A stretch of DNA of 64,000 nt from Crocinitomicaceae bacterium (GTDB lineage: Bacteria > Bacteroidota > Bacteroidia > Flavobacteriales_D > Crocinitomicaceae), in contig JADJEU010000021.1 of the NCBI GenBank assembly GCA_016709005.1, positions 199,593 to 263,592 on the forward strand. Reading direction: 5' to 3'. The position numbers and the translations under genes were made by a program. The notes under the pieces are model-generated. The model was not told where the DNA came from. It worked only from the letters and a program-made list of their open reading frames with translations, and searched no databases. Every line of letters begins with the position of its first letter. Positions within the stretch are counted from its first letter, which is position 1. Of this stretch, positions 18,531-27,988 are shown in pieces.

Positions 18531-19541
18531 ATGTTCGAATTCTTTTTAAAATCCTTGCCCGTACAATTAGAAGGTGATGTGGTCACACGTCAGGAACCTT
18601 GCAGATGCTGCGGCGCAAAAGGCGGAATCAAAATCAGCCGAATTGATTATTGGGATATTAAAGAAACTGATATTGTAAAATGTGCCTCTTGCGGAACAGC
18701 ACAGTTGGATCCCATGCTAACAGATGATGAAACATCAAAAGGCTGTCTGGCCTATTATATTGAAGAGACCTTAAGGACATCTCACAAAGCGCAAGAAAAA
18801 AACAATCTGCGAAGCTATCGTCGCGGAATTCATTTTGCATTTACACTCAAACGAAAAAATTATACACCAAAAGATATTTTAGAATTAGGTCCGGGTTCTG
18901 GTTATTTTTTAGAAGGAATCCGTTTTGTTTTTCCGGATGTAAAAATTTCAGTACTGGATATCAATCAGGAATTGCTCGAATTCAATAAATCGCAACACGG
19001 TTTTGAAACGCATCTTGCAACACCTGAACATTTTATTCCGGCGCTTGAAAATAAATTTGATCTCATCATTGCACGCGATATTATTGAACATGTCACAGGC
19101 GTAGATGCTGTTTTTAAAAACGTCAATAAGTATCTACGGGTAGGTGGGCTATTTCATTTCATCACACCCAATGGACATGAAGATGTCTGGCGTTTTTACA
19201 TTCGTTACAAAGAGAAAAAAGAAAATTCTGAATTGCTGATCAATCACGTGAATTATTTTGATGGAAAAGGTTTAGTCGATCATCTTACCCGTGAAAATTT
19301 TAAAGAGATCAGTTACTACACCTACAAACTCAAAACTACGTTCAGAGGTCGTGGCAGAAAAGTGAATGAAAAATTAATGGCACCGCTTTCACAAAAGCGC
19401 AGCGCTGATTATTATGTCAACGAAAAAATTTCAGAAATCCGTTCCGTAACTTTTGACAAAAAAGAAACCCTCAACAAATGGTATCTAAAACCCAACCGCA
19501 AATTTTTTGCGCGATTAATTTCATGGTACAAACATTCTTAA
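18531..19541 (+). CDS. Class I SAM-dependent methyltransferase with N-terminal zinc ribbon
   Basis: A 336-residue protein. The N-terminus has two CxxC pairs (CRCCGAKGG and CASCGTAQ, about residues 25-60) that likely bind zinc, as in methyltransferases that act in surface-polysaccharide or antibiotic sugar pathways. The Rossmann core follows: ILELGPGSGYFLEG (motif I, near 120), a SVLDINQE acidic strand (motif II), FDLIIARDIIEHV (motif IV) and LRVGGLFHFITPNG (motif VI). The substrate cannot be read from the sequence. It is an isolated gene, divergent from the dioxygenase-like gene. Confidence 0.85.
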   Translation: MFEFFLKSLPVQLEGDVVTRQEPCRCCGAKGGIKISRIDYWDIKETDIVKCASCGTAQLDPMLTDDETSKGCLAYYIEETLRTSHKAQEKNNLRSYRRGIHFAFTLKRKNYTPKDILELGPGSGYFLEGIRFVFPDVKISVLDINQELLEFNKSQHGFETHLATPEHFIPALENKFDLIIARDIIEHVTGVDAVFKNVNKYLRVGGLFHFITPNGHEDVWRFYIRYKEKKENSELLINHVNYFDGKGLVDHLTRENFKEISYYTYKLKTTFRGRGRKVNEKLMAPLSQKRSADYYVNEKISEIRSVTFDKKETLNKWYLKPNRKFFARLISWYKHS

Positions 19542-19704
19542 TGGGTTACGGTTGATCCACGCATCAATGTGGGGCATGAGATATTTGGGGTTTTTCAGAA
19601 GGTGAAATAGAGCCTCTTCGAATCAATTTTTGTAGAAACCAACTCCTTACAAGCCTTAGATAGTCTCTGAAAATCAGGCAGACTCTGTCATTTCTCCTCT
19701 ATTT

Positions 19705-19735
19705 TTGTTTTGGTATCAAAAAAAGTGTAAATTTG
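19705..19735 (+). promoter_or_regulatory. Promoter of the tRNA-Leu region
   Basis: A TTG at 19705-19707, then 20 bases, then TAAATTTG at 19728-19735, close to the Bacteroidota consensus TTG-N19-TAnnTTTG. It stands about 20 bp in front of the tRNA-Leu fragment and 80 bp in front of the intact tRNA. Confidence 0.6.
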
Positions 19736-19756
19736 CACTCCCAATTTAATTGTAAT

Positions 19757-19803
19757 GCCGAAGTGGCGGTCCCGATAGCTATCGGGATGGTAGACAGAGG
19801 CGA
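19757..19803 (+). pseudogene. Partial tRNA-Leu copy interrupted by a palindrome
   Basis: The first 13 bases (GCCGAAGTGGCGG) and the later GGTAGACxxxGGCG repeat the 5' half of the intact tRNA-Leu 59 bp downstream. Between them, in the D-loop, sits the perfect 18-bp palindrome TCCCGATAGCTATCGGGA (19770-19787). The copy has no anticodon or T arm, so it cannot be a working tRNA. Confidence 0.7.
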
Positions 19804-19815
19804 AACAATTAAAAT

Positions 19816-19895
19816 GCCGAAGTGGCGGAATTGGTAGACGCGCACGACTCAAACTCGTGTACGAAAGTGTAAGGGTTCGATTCCCTTCTTCGGTA
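19816..19895 (+). tRNA. tRNA-Leu (CAA)
   Basis: The acceptor GCCGAAG pairs with CTTCGGT (G-U first pair), with discriminator A at 19895. The anticodon stem CACGA/TCGTG encloses CTCAAAC, giving anticodon CAA (reads UUG). The T arm AAGGG-TTCGATT-CCCTT is standard. A variable arm (TACGAAAGTG) marks it as class II. The 3' CCA is not encoded, as is usual for this phylum. Confidence 0.95.
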
Positions 19896-19914
19896 CAATG
19901 TCGATCTTTGTTCG

Positions 19915-19951
19915 AAAATGGCGGTAGATTCTATCTATCGCCATTTTTTTT
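19915..19951 (+). terminator. Intrinsic terminator after tRNA-Leu
   Basis: AAAATGGCGGTAGAT pairs with ATCTATCGCCATTTTT around TCT, followed by a run of T. It ends the tRNA transcript. The 180 bases after it to the next gene hold nothing I can identify. Confidence 0.85.
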
Positions 19952-20130
19952 TGTTGATAAAACTGAGTGTTTTTGGCTCGACTTTGGTGCCATTATACTT
20001 CAGCGTAGCTAGAATTTTGGTGATGACAGATTTGATCTTCCAATTTTAAAAATTCAATTAACGGGTGGCTCAGAAATTGAACCAAGTTGACCCCTCCAAT
20101 TCAAGAACGTTCTAAAGTCAGGTTGTCAGA

Positions 20131-22629
20131 CTACATTTTTATGACTTTCGTAGTAGTTTGAAGAAAAGACGTATCGAGAATAGTAATAAAATAAATACCA
20201 CTTTCTAAATGGGATAAATCAACCACCGTTTCATTTGAATGAATAGGTGTTTGTAAAATTATCCGGCCTGAATTATCTCGAATAATTATAGAGCCTGAAA
20301 TGTCTTTCGGAGACTTAATAATGATAAGGTCTTTTGTTGGATTGGGGTAAGTACTAACAGGTAAACTGGAAGTTTCCGTTAGTCCAACGCTATTATAATT
20401 GGCGCATCCCGAAGTATCACTACAGAGGCCTGTTGATGCGACTACCGAATAATCGCCATTTGTAAGTGGAACAAATGTTGCTGATGTAGCACCAATCACC
20501 GGAAGATTTGTGCCGCAATCAATCCATTGATAGGTGTCACCTCCTGATCCAACTAGAGTTCCATCTCCAGCATTCGTCGCATTTGCGACGGGTGAAATTT
20601 CAATGGTTAAATCCAACGTAACGACTGAATCGCAACCAAACATGTTTGTGAGTGTTTGTGTGGCGGAATTATTACTGCTCGTGTATGTGTTTCCATCTGT
20701 CCAAACGTAACTGTCGCAGTGAACTTGAACGTCAGAAGTATTATCTGATAAATTAAGGGTTAAATTCAAGGTAATAGTGGAGTCACATCCAACAGAATTG
20801 ATAGTAATATAGGTTGCAGTAGTGTTACTTGCCGTATAATTATTCCCATCCATCCAAACAAAACTATTACATGCTGTGTGGGTATCTGTAGAGGAACTCG
20901 AGTTTTTTATTGTTAAATCCAGCGAAACAACTGAATCACAACCGAAGATATTTGTGAGTGTGTGAATTGCGGAGCTGTTGGTTGATGTATAATTGTTGCC
21001 ATCAATCCAAGTTAAATCATCGCATGCAATTTGAACATCTGTTACACTATCGGAATGATGCAGGGTCAGATTTAACGTAACCACGGAATCACAACCTGTT
21101 GAATTTGTTAAAACATACGTGACTGAATTGTTTGAAGCGTAATAGGTAATACCGTCAATCCACGTTAAGCTATCACATGCGTATTGAACATCAGTCCCTG
21201 CGCTTGGTGTGCATCCATTCATTTTCAATACGAATACGTCAAACACCAAGCCGGTCATATTGAAAACCCCAGGCCCAATGTCAAAATCGGCAGGCCCAGT
21301 GTAACCACCGCTAATATATAAGTTTTGAGAAGCGTCTCTTACAATTGATAGGCCAACACTCTGAGCGGTTGTTCCAATCTCACCAGCCCATTTGAAATCA
21401 CCTGCTGAATTAACTTTTGCAATGAAGATATGGTCGCTTGGTGCAAGGATATTATAAACTTCAGGTCCGGGATCAAAATCGACATTCCCCTCGAACCTGC
21501 CTGTTATATATGCACATCCGTATTGATCAACACAAATTGAATTACTTTCTTCGTAGTCTGGTCCACCAATTGATTTTGCCCAAAAATAATTTCCTGAATT
21601 ATCCAGCTTCAAAATGAAGACATCAAGGACACCTTGAGAAACTAAGTTGATGGCCCCACCGTTAGGATCAAAATCGACCGTTCCACTGTAGGTGCCAGTC
21701 AGAAAAACATTGTTGGAGGCATCCAGATCAATGGATTTGGAAATGTCAGCTGCTGTTCCGCCTACACTTTTAGCCCAGAATAAAGTTGCCAAAGAACTCA
21801 ATTTTACAACAAAAATGTCTGTCCCTCCGCTTGAAATCAAATTATAAACCCCGACATTCGGATCAAAATCAGCAGTTCCTGAAAAGGTTCCGGTTATATA
21901 AATATTTCCAGAAGCATCCAAACAGATTGAGTTTCCAATATCAGCACCAGTACCGCCGAATTGTCGCGCAACCTGAAAATTTCCTGAAGCATTTAATTTC
22001 AGCACAAAGATGTCCGATGATCCACTTGATACTAAATTAAACGTGCCGGCTCCTGGGTCAAAATCAGCTGTTGCCGAAAACAGACCCGTAATGTAAAGAT
22101 TATTCGCTGCGTCAATTTTTATGGAATGAGCTTTGTCATCTCCACCACCACCTACTGATTTTGCCCATACAAAATTTCCTGATGCATCAAGCTTCTGAAC
22201 AAATGCATTGTTGCCAATTGAAGCAAGATTAAAAACTGCGGCTCCCGGATCAAAATCGACGGTACCATAAAAATAACCTGTGGTGTAAACATTTCCCAAT
22301 GCATCAACAACAATTGAATTCCCATAATCAGCTTGTGTACTACCCATTCTTACTGCCCATAAATAATTACCATTGGCATCAAGTTTTTGTACGAAAATAT
22401 CAAAATCACCTCCGGAAGTCAAATTGAAAACACCAGCACCAGGATCAAAATCTACGGTACCATGAAAAATTCCGGTGGTGTAAACATTGCCCGCTGCATC
22501 AACAAAATTAGATAGCCCAAGTTGAAAACCGCCAGAATTTCCAAAGCTTTTAGCCCATGAAAAAGTTTGGGCATGAGATGCTGAGAAAGGGAAGGCAGAT
22601 AGTATCACTATTAATAGAATATTCTTCAT
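20131..22629 (-). CDS. T9SS type A cargo: SBBP-type beta-propeller plus Cys-repeat stalk
   Basis: An 832-residue secreted protein with signal MKNILLIVILSAFPFSASHA. The first ~450 residues are about eight copies of a repeat such as G(T/S)VDFDPGAGVFNL and DIFVQKLDANGNYLWAxxxG, with GN(V/I)Y(T/I)TG strands, the SBBP/beta-propeller style seen in Bacteroidota cargo. Then come four ~45-residue units with (C)DSLTWIDGxxYxxSN and GCDSVVTLNLTL, probably Ig-like with a Cys pair each. An Ig-like QWIDCGTNLP segment and a type A sorting domain (STYPNPTKDLIIIK…LESGIYFITIL) finish it. The function is unknown; export through T9SS to the surface is inferred from the sorting domain. Confidence 0.88.
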   Translation of the reverse strand: MKNILLIVILSAFPFSASHAQTFSWAKSFGNSGGFQLGLSNFVDAAGNVYTTGIFHGTVDFDPGAGVFNLTSGGDFDIFVQKLDANGNYLWAVRMGSTQADYGNSIVVDALGNVYTTGYFYGTVDFDPGAAVFNLASIGNNAFVQKLDASGNFVWAKSVGGGGDDKAHSIKIDAANNLYITGLFSATADFDPGAGTFNLVSSGSSDIFVLKLNASGNFQVARQFGGTGADIGNSICLDASGNIYITGTFSGTADFDPNVGVYNLISSGGTDIFVVKLSSLATLFWAKSVGGTAADISKSIDLDASNNVFLTGTYSGTVDFDPNGGAINLVSQGVLDVFILKLDNSGNYFWAKSIGGPDYEESNSICVDQYGCAYITGRFEGNVDFDPGPEVYNILAPSDHIFIAKVNSAGDFKWAGEIGTTAQSVGLSIVRDASQNLYISGGYTGPADFDIGPGVFNMTGLVFDVFVLKMNGCTPSAGTDVQYACDSLTWIDGITYYASNNSVTYVLTNSTGCDSVVTLNLTLHHSDSVTDVQIACDDLTWIDGNNYTSTNSSAIHTLTNIFGCDSVVSLDLTIKNSSSSTDTHTACNSFVWMDGNNYTASNTTATYITINSVGCDSTITLNLTLNLSDNTSDVQVHCDSYVWTDGNTYTSSNNSATQTLTNMFGCDSVVTLDLTIEISPVANATNAGDGTLVGSGGDTYQWIDCGTNLPVIGATSATFVPLTNGDYSVVASTGLCSDTSGCANYNSVGLTETSSLPVSTYPNPTKDLIIIKSPKDISGSIIIRDNSGRIILQTPIHSNETVVDLSHLESGIYFITILDTSFLQTTTKVIKM

Positions 22630-23135
22630 GACTTTTGAAATATTAGAAATACTTCAAATTTAGATTAATTATCACATTTTTTCGCTTATTGCATTTAATT
22701 CTATTACACCCTCTATAACTTTCGATTAGTATAAGTTGGCTAATTCTAATTTTGCTTTTTAGGGAAAAAGTCAGTGCATCGACATTAAGTAAAGCGGGTT
22801 ATTTTCAAATCGTATAGAATTGCAAACTATAGTAAAAAATATTTGACCCATGAATTAGTTCTGTTTTTGCCCGTATTAGTTTGTGACTAATGTCGCCCCA
22901 CCTCATCTTTAGGTTCGATTAAAAATCGTAGGTCGTTTATCAGCTCCATATCTTCTAGAAATTGGTTCGATATTTTACCCAAATCCGGTACAAGACGGGA
23001 AAAGTTCATAAAATTTGAGCTTTTCCCGTTTTTATTTTCTAAAAAGAGTCGTTGGAGCAATAAAGTCAATACATCTCTGCAATATTCATTTCCTGAATTT
23101 CTAAATGTTCAATCCGGGAATCCAGAACTGCATAT
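22630..23135. other. Intergenic region with weak ORF and hairpin
   Basis: Mostly AT-rich with no firm gene. A minus-strand frame, open from about 23090 to 22887 (…LTLLLQRLFLENKNGKSSNF…LRFLIEPKDEVGRH), has plausible composition but no recognisable family; it may be a remnant. It contains the hairpin described separately at 22995-23029. Confidence 0.35.
22995..23029 (+). terminator. Terminator-like hairpin on plus strand
   Basis: Arms ACGGGAAAAG and CTTTTCCCGT enclose 15 bases, followed by TTTTATTTT. It has textbook terminator shape, but no plus-strand gene precedes it, and it lies within the weak minus-strand frame. Confidence 0.5.
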
Positions 23136-24659
23136 CTAAAATGAAATCGTGCTTAATGTTTCTTTTCCTTTAACCGGCGAAACAAACACAAAACCATTGA
23201 AATCTGACTTAAGCTTAAATTTAACAGGGAAGTTAAACAGACTTTTAGTTGTGATTTTTGAAGCAATTATTTCTGTTTCCTTAAATGTGCCGTCAGATAA
23301 GTTGAACATCGCAAGGTTTGTCGTGTTTGTCTCACCGTACCTTTCGTCGTAAACGAAATAAAAGGTTCCTGATTTTTCTAGATGCTGATATAGATTGGTA
23401 AAATTCAAATCAGGCAGGTTGGTTATAGGCGGCCCGACTGTCTTACTTCGATAAATAATGTGTTGCCATTGCATGTTACCCTCGGGACCGAACTTCAAAA
23501 TGAAAATTCTGTCAAACTTCCAGTACAAATAAGTACTTACCATATCTCCAAGACCTGAGCTCGACGAAGATGGCTCATATTCCGAGGTAATCTTCGTGTC
23601 AAATTCCTCACCAATCATTATGCTCCCGCCGTCTTCACAACTAAAGATTTGCGTATTCATTTTATAACCTAATCCAACACCGGATTCAGTAATTTTTTCG
23701 AGCGATTTTCTGCGTTCCTTTTCAGAGACAATGTTCTGAGCTTCTTCAACTCTTTTTTTATAATCATCATATCTCGGGTTATTTATTCCGAATGACGTTT
23801 TTGATAAAATTTCCCTTCCTTTCAGGTTATACACTATCGTATAAACGCCTTTAACCAGTGTTGTGCTATCCTCGCAATAGAAGCCACTGCAAATTAGAGT
23901 TTGCTGATCCTTCAACATGAGATCACAGGAATATATGCGTTTTCCAGCATCCAGTTCAAGATTCACACTATGCGTATCATGGTTCCTTTCAAATATTAAA
24001 AGATGTTTGTTTGGGACGCGAACATTTTCTATCTTTTCATTGGCAATTAGGTACACGTTGCCTTCATCAGACAACAACGCATTGTATTGGTCCTGTTGAT
24101 CAGGTGAGAAATTCAAGTCATACTCTATAGGTGCTGATTCAGCCATATCATCACCAATGATTGCAATACTGAGTTTTTTTTCTATCAAACGTATAAATCC
24201 AATTTTAGACGAGTTCATAGAAAAGTGCGTTGTATAACTATTCATAAAGGCCGAGTTACGACAGGTGAAAGTGGTGAGCACAGCGTTATTCATAACAACA
24301 TTTAAGTCCTTATCGTAGGCCGAGTATTTAATTTCCAATATTTTCTTTTCTGAATCGAAGTAGCGGTAAAAAAGGTATAGTTGTTCTTTGATAAAAAGTG
24401 TCTTATAAATAAATCTTGATTGATCGTTAATATTGGGATCAAAAAGAACTTGCTTCTGCAGTTCCAGCGCTGAATTAAATTTTTTTAAACTCTGCTTTCT
24501 ATCAATGGTATAATAGGCGTCGGGGCTTACTGCAATTATCCTCCACAGTTCGGAATTAAATTTTTCTGTTGACTGTTTTACCGAATAGTCCTGAGAATAT
24601 GTGACTAAGGTTGACAGCAAAATGAATATAAAGATTGCTTGTTTGCAATTTAGGTTCAT
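23136..24659 (-). CDS. Secreted hypothetical protein
   Basis: A 507-residue protein with signal MNLNCKQAIFIFILLSTLVT and YSQ at the cleavage site. I recognise no family. The mature part is strand-rich with many Tyr, Phe and Lys and recurring short units such as LFIKEQLYLFYRYFD, LICSGFYCED and MIGEEFD, suggesting a beta-propeller-like body. A charged helical insertion (DDYKKRVEEAQNIVSEKERR, near 300) stands out. There is no T9SS sorting domain at its end and no lipobox, so it may stay in the periplasm. It is complete, with no frame break. Confidence 0.65.
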   Translation of the reverse strand: MNLNCKQAIFIFILLSTLVTYSQDYSVKQSTEKFNSELWRIIAVSPDAYYTIDRKQSLKKFNSALELQKQVLFDPNINDQSRFIYKTLFIKEQLYLFYRYFDSEKKILEIKYSAYDKDLNVVMNNAVLTTFTCRNSAFMNSYTTHFSMNSSKIGFIRLIEKKLSIAIIGDDMAESAPIEYDLNFSPDQQDQYNALLSDEGNVYLIANEKIENVRVPNKHLLIFERNHDTHSVNLELDAGKRIYSCDLMLKDQQTLICSGFYCEDSTTLVKGVYTIVYNLKGREILSKTSFGINNPRYDDYKKRVEEAQNIVSEKERRKSLEKITESGVGLGYKMNTQIFSCEDGGSIMIGEEFDTKITSEYEPSSSSSGLGDMVSTYLYWKFDRIFILKFGPEGNMQWQHIIYRSKTVGPPITNLPDLNFTNLYQHLEKSGTFYFVYDERYGETNTTNLAMFNLSDGTFKETEIIASKITTKSLFNFPVKFKLKSDFNGFVFVSPVKGKETLSTISF

Positions 24660-24803
24660 GGCGATGATTTAAAACTAACCAAGTTAAGATTTTTTTGTTT
24701 TTGGCGTTTACTTGAGGTGAAAAGCGATTCTGCTTCCCAGGAAAGAATGCTGGTTATGGCGAATTCAGAACTGAATTTAATTACCTCCCAATAAGACTTG
24801 TAT

Positions 24804-25135
24804 TTATGGTTTAGCACCCACGGAATTTTTAACGACGGAAAGAATATAAACGGCATCACTCAGCTGATTTCTGTATAGCGTGATTTCATCTCCCAACGAT
24901 TGCTGATTTGTATTGTCTTTAATTTTTCAGTTCTTTTTTGGGCGTGCTAATTAATTTATCGACGAAGTAAGGATAGATTTCTACGCTGACTTTGGTTTTG
25001 TATATTTCAACATCTCTTCCGAAGAGTTACCTGATATTTTCGAATTACTTTGTCCCTAAATCCAAAAGCCGACACCACTAATATCGTTTCTTACCCATCG
25101 ATGTCTTTAAATGCTCATATTTACGACGAGAATCA
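24804..25135 (-). pseudogene. Decayed small gene of unknown function
   Basis: Reading the minus strand leftward, coding-like pieces follow each other in changing frames: RRKYEHLKTSMGKK, ETILVVSAFGFRDKVIRKYQ, LFGRDVEIYKTKVSVEIYPY, FVDKLISTPKKELKN, then KDNTNQQSLGDEITLYRNQL and SDAVYILSVVKNSVGAKP with a stop at 24804-24806. At least four disruptions fall within 330 bases, far denser than in nearby genes, so I read it as real decay. The rest of the gap, 24660-24803 and 25136-25246, holds nothing clear. Confidence 0.4.
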
Positions 25136-25246
25136 GTCTACCGGTTCGACAATCTTCCCGTTTCTTTATGCTCAAAAATCAAACCCCAAAGATGTCTGTG
25201 TACAAAATTTAAATGTCTTATCTTAGCATTTAACCAAACAAATCCT

Positions 25247-27988
25247 ATGCGTTGGCACTTTCTTTTTTTTGCAAGTTGTATAAGCCAGACCTTTGCATTA
25301 GCACAAGCTGGTAGCAATGATGCTTCATTCAACACTTTCGATAGTTGTCATTGGGGAGACGGTAATGGCTTCAACTCTTTTGTTTATGATTGCGCCATTC
25401 AACCGGATGGAAAAATCGTTGCTATTGGATTGTTCTCTGCTTTTAATAATAATGCCGCACCACATATTATAAGATTAAACAGTGACGGCACTCGCGATGA
25501 AACATTTCAAGTGCCTGGAACGGGATTCGGTGGTGCCGTACCGAATGATGTCGAAATTTGTCCAAACGGAAAAATTGTTGTTTGCGGAAACTTTACAGAT
25601 TATAATGGAACTCCTGTACAAGAAGTGGTTGTGCTAAATTCAGACGGCTCTTTGGATTTGTCTTTCATTACTGGAACCGGTTTTAACAATGCTGTGAATA
25701 CAATAGTAATTCAAACTGATGGAAAAATATTAGCTGCCGGCGAATTCACAGCTTATAACGGAACTCCGGCTGTTAGAATTGTAAGACTACATCCTGATGG
25801 TACTGTTGACCCCTCCTTTATATCGGGCTCTGGTTTTAACAGTAACGTATTGGTTCTTGAACTTCAGAACGATGGAAAAATTATAGCAGGAGGAGTCTTT
25901 GGTATGTACAATGGCGCCGCAAGAACTAAGATAGCGCGTGTAAATACCGATGGCAGCAATGACGCGACATTTACTCCTATCGGTGGGTTTAATGGATCGG
26001 TTACTGAAATTACGCTTCAGCCCGATAATAAAGTTCTGGTTGGGGGGGGCTTTACAACATTCAACAGTATAAGCAGGAGTAAGATTGCTCGCCTCAATTC
26101 AAATGGATTGCTTGACAATACTTTCAACCCAGGAACAGGCTTTGATAATAGTGTTCATTCTATTGCTGTATTACCTGATAGTCGTATAATTGCAGGTGGC
26201 TATTTTAATGTATTTAATGGTGTTGATAGAGAATCTATAGCTTGTCTCAACAGTGATGGAACATTAGATAATAGTATGTTCTCGGGGTTGTTGTTCGATT
26301 TTAATGTTCGTAGCGTTCAATTACTTTCTGATGGAAAACTTATTACTGCCGGAGATTTTAGCTCTTACAATGAAATCTCGGCGCAAAAAATTGCACGACT
26401 TAACGCAGACGGAAGCATTGATGAAGAATTTAATCAAGGATCATGATTTGAACGCATAGCAAATGTAGCTGCTGTCTTACCTGACCAAAAAATATTAGTT
26501 GGTGGATATTACACTTCTTACAACGGCACTCATACTTATGGATTAGCAAGACTTCATCCAGATGGAGAGTTTGATTCAACATTTTTTCATGGCGCTGACC
26601 CAGGAGGAAATATTTCAGAAATTTTTGTTCTGCCTGACGGAAAAATTTTAATTGGTGGCGGCTTCTACGAAATGCAAGGAGTAATGCGCTATTGCATTGC
26701 TAGATTAAATGAAGACGGAACAGTTGACACCACATTTAATCCTAATGGCGGCTTTGATGATGACGTTTATGCAATTGATATACAAAGTGACGGAAAAATA
26801 ATTGTGGGTGGAAGATTTACCTCGTTCAATTCTATACCAACAAACTATATCGCGCGATTAAATGTTGATGGTTCACTTGATACAACATTTCAGACGGGAA
26901 CCGGATTTGATCATTATGTTTATGATTTGCTTATTACAGATGATAATAAAATCTTAGCAGGAGGATCGTTTACTCAATATAACGGATATTTGGAGCCAAG
27001 GTTAGTGCGACTTACGCAAGATGGATTCAGTGACAATTTATTTGTGCATTCGTTGTTCCTCATTGTTTATTCTATTGCTGAACAAAATGACAATAAATTT
27101 ATAATCGCTGGAAATAAAATTTATAGAATTCACCCGGACGGCGAAACCGATACGACATTTGATTCGGACCCAACAACATTATGGGGAGGAGAAGTGAGAA
27201 GTGTTTTAGTTCAAGATAACGGTAAAATTGTAATTGGTGGTTATTTTAATCAATACAATGGTACGTCCTGCAACGGTATTGCGCGTCTTCGAAGCAATGG
27301 GATGCTCGACACCGGATTTGATTCGGGTAGTGGTTTCGATGATGGGGTGAGATGTATTGTTCAGCAAAATGACAGCTCAATTATTGCCGTGGGTGATTTT
27401 CATACGTATAATAATTTTTGTCGTACTCGAATTGCACGAATTGACGGAGGTTGTTTAACGAATATTTCTATTAATCAGGACGGAGGTACGCTAACTGCAG
27501 CAAATGCCGGAGCATCTTATCAATGGGTGAATTGCGATAGTGGATTCGCGCATGTTGTGGGTGCAACTCAACAAAGTTTCACGCCTGTTATCGAAGGAAA
27601 TTATGCAGCGATAATAACAGAAGGAACTTGTCAAGATACATCTAATTGCATCGGAATTTTTGGACTTGAAATTCAAGAAACAAATCCATGGGATATTAAA
27701 TTTTATCCAAATCCAACAAATGGAAACCTGACATTTGAGAATCTTCCCGAATCAGGAAAAATTGAAATCTTGACTATGCCAGGAACATTGATTCAAACAG
27801 TATCCATTAATGACCAACAAATGAAATTCGATTGCTCATCGCTAGAAAGTGGAACATATATAGTAAGAGTTTATAACGACAACATTTATTCTTGTACAAA
27901 GTTTTACGGTGAGTGCTCAAAGCAATGGTACATGTTCAGGCGCATTACCAATTTGTGCAGACGGCGGACATGTTTATACTGCCAATAG
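25247..27988 (+). CDS. T9SS type A cargo with delta-60 repeats (in-frame TGA at 26444)
   Basis: A secreted protein of about 913 codons, signal MRWHFLFFASCISQTFALAQ. It consists of about 13 delta-60-type repeats (for example DGKIVVCGNFTDYNG, VVLNSDGSLDLSF, GTGFNN), predicted to form a beta-propeller. In repeat seven the codon after GS is TGA where every other repeat has Gly (GSGF or GTGF), and the same frame continues to 27988; I treat this as a substitution or sequence error and give the whole span. An Ig-like segment (GASYQWVNCDSG) and a type A sorting domain (FYPNPTNGNLTFENL…LESGTYIVRVYN) close it. The final 25 residues (…CSKQWYMFRRITN…) are doubtful because they overlap the next gene. Confidence 0.8.

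Noticed and set aside
25138..25335. Minus-strand frame of 65 residues
   Set aside because: It runs antisense through the start and signal peptide of the delta-60 gene and has no family resemblance.
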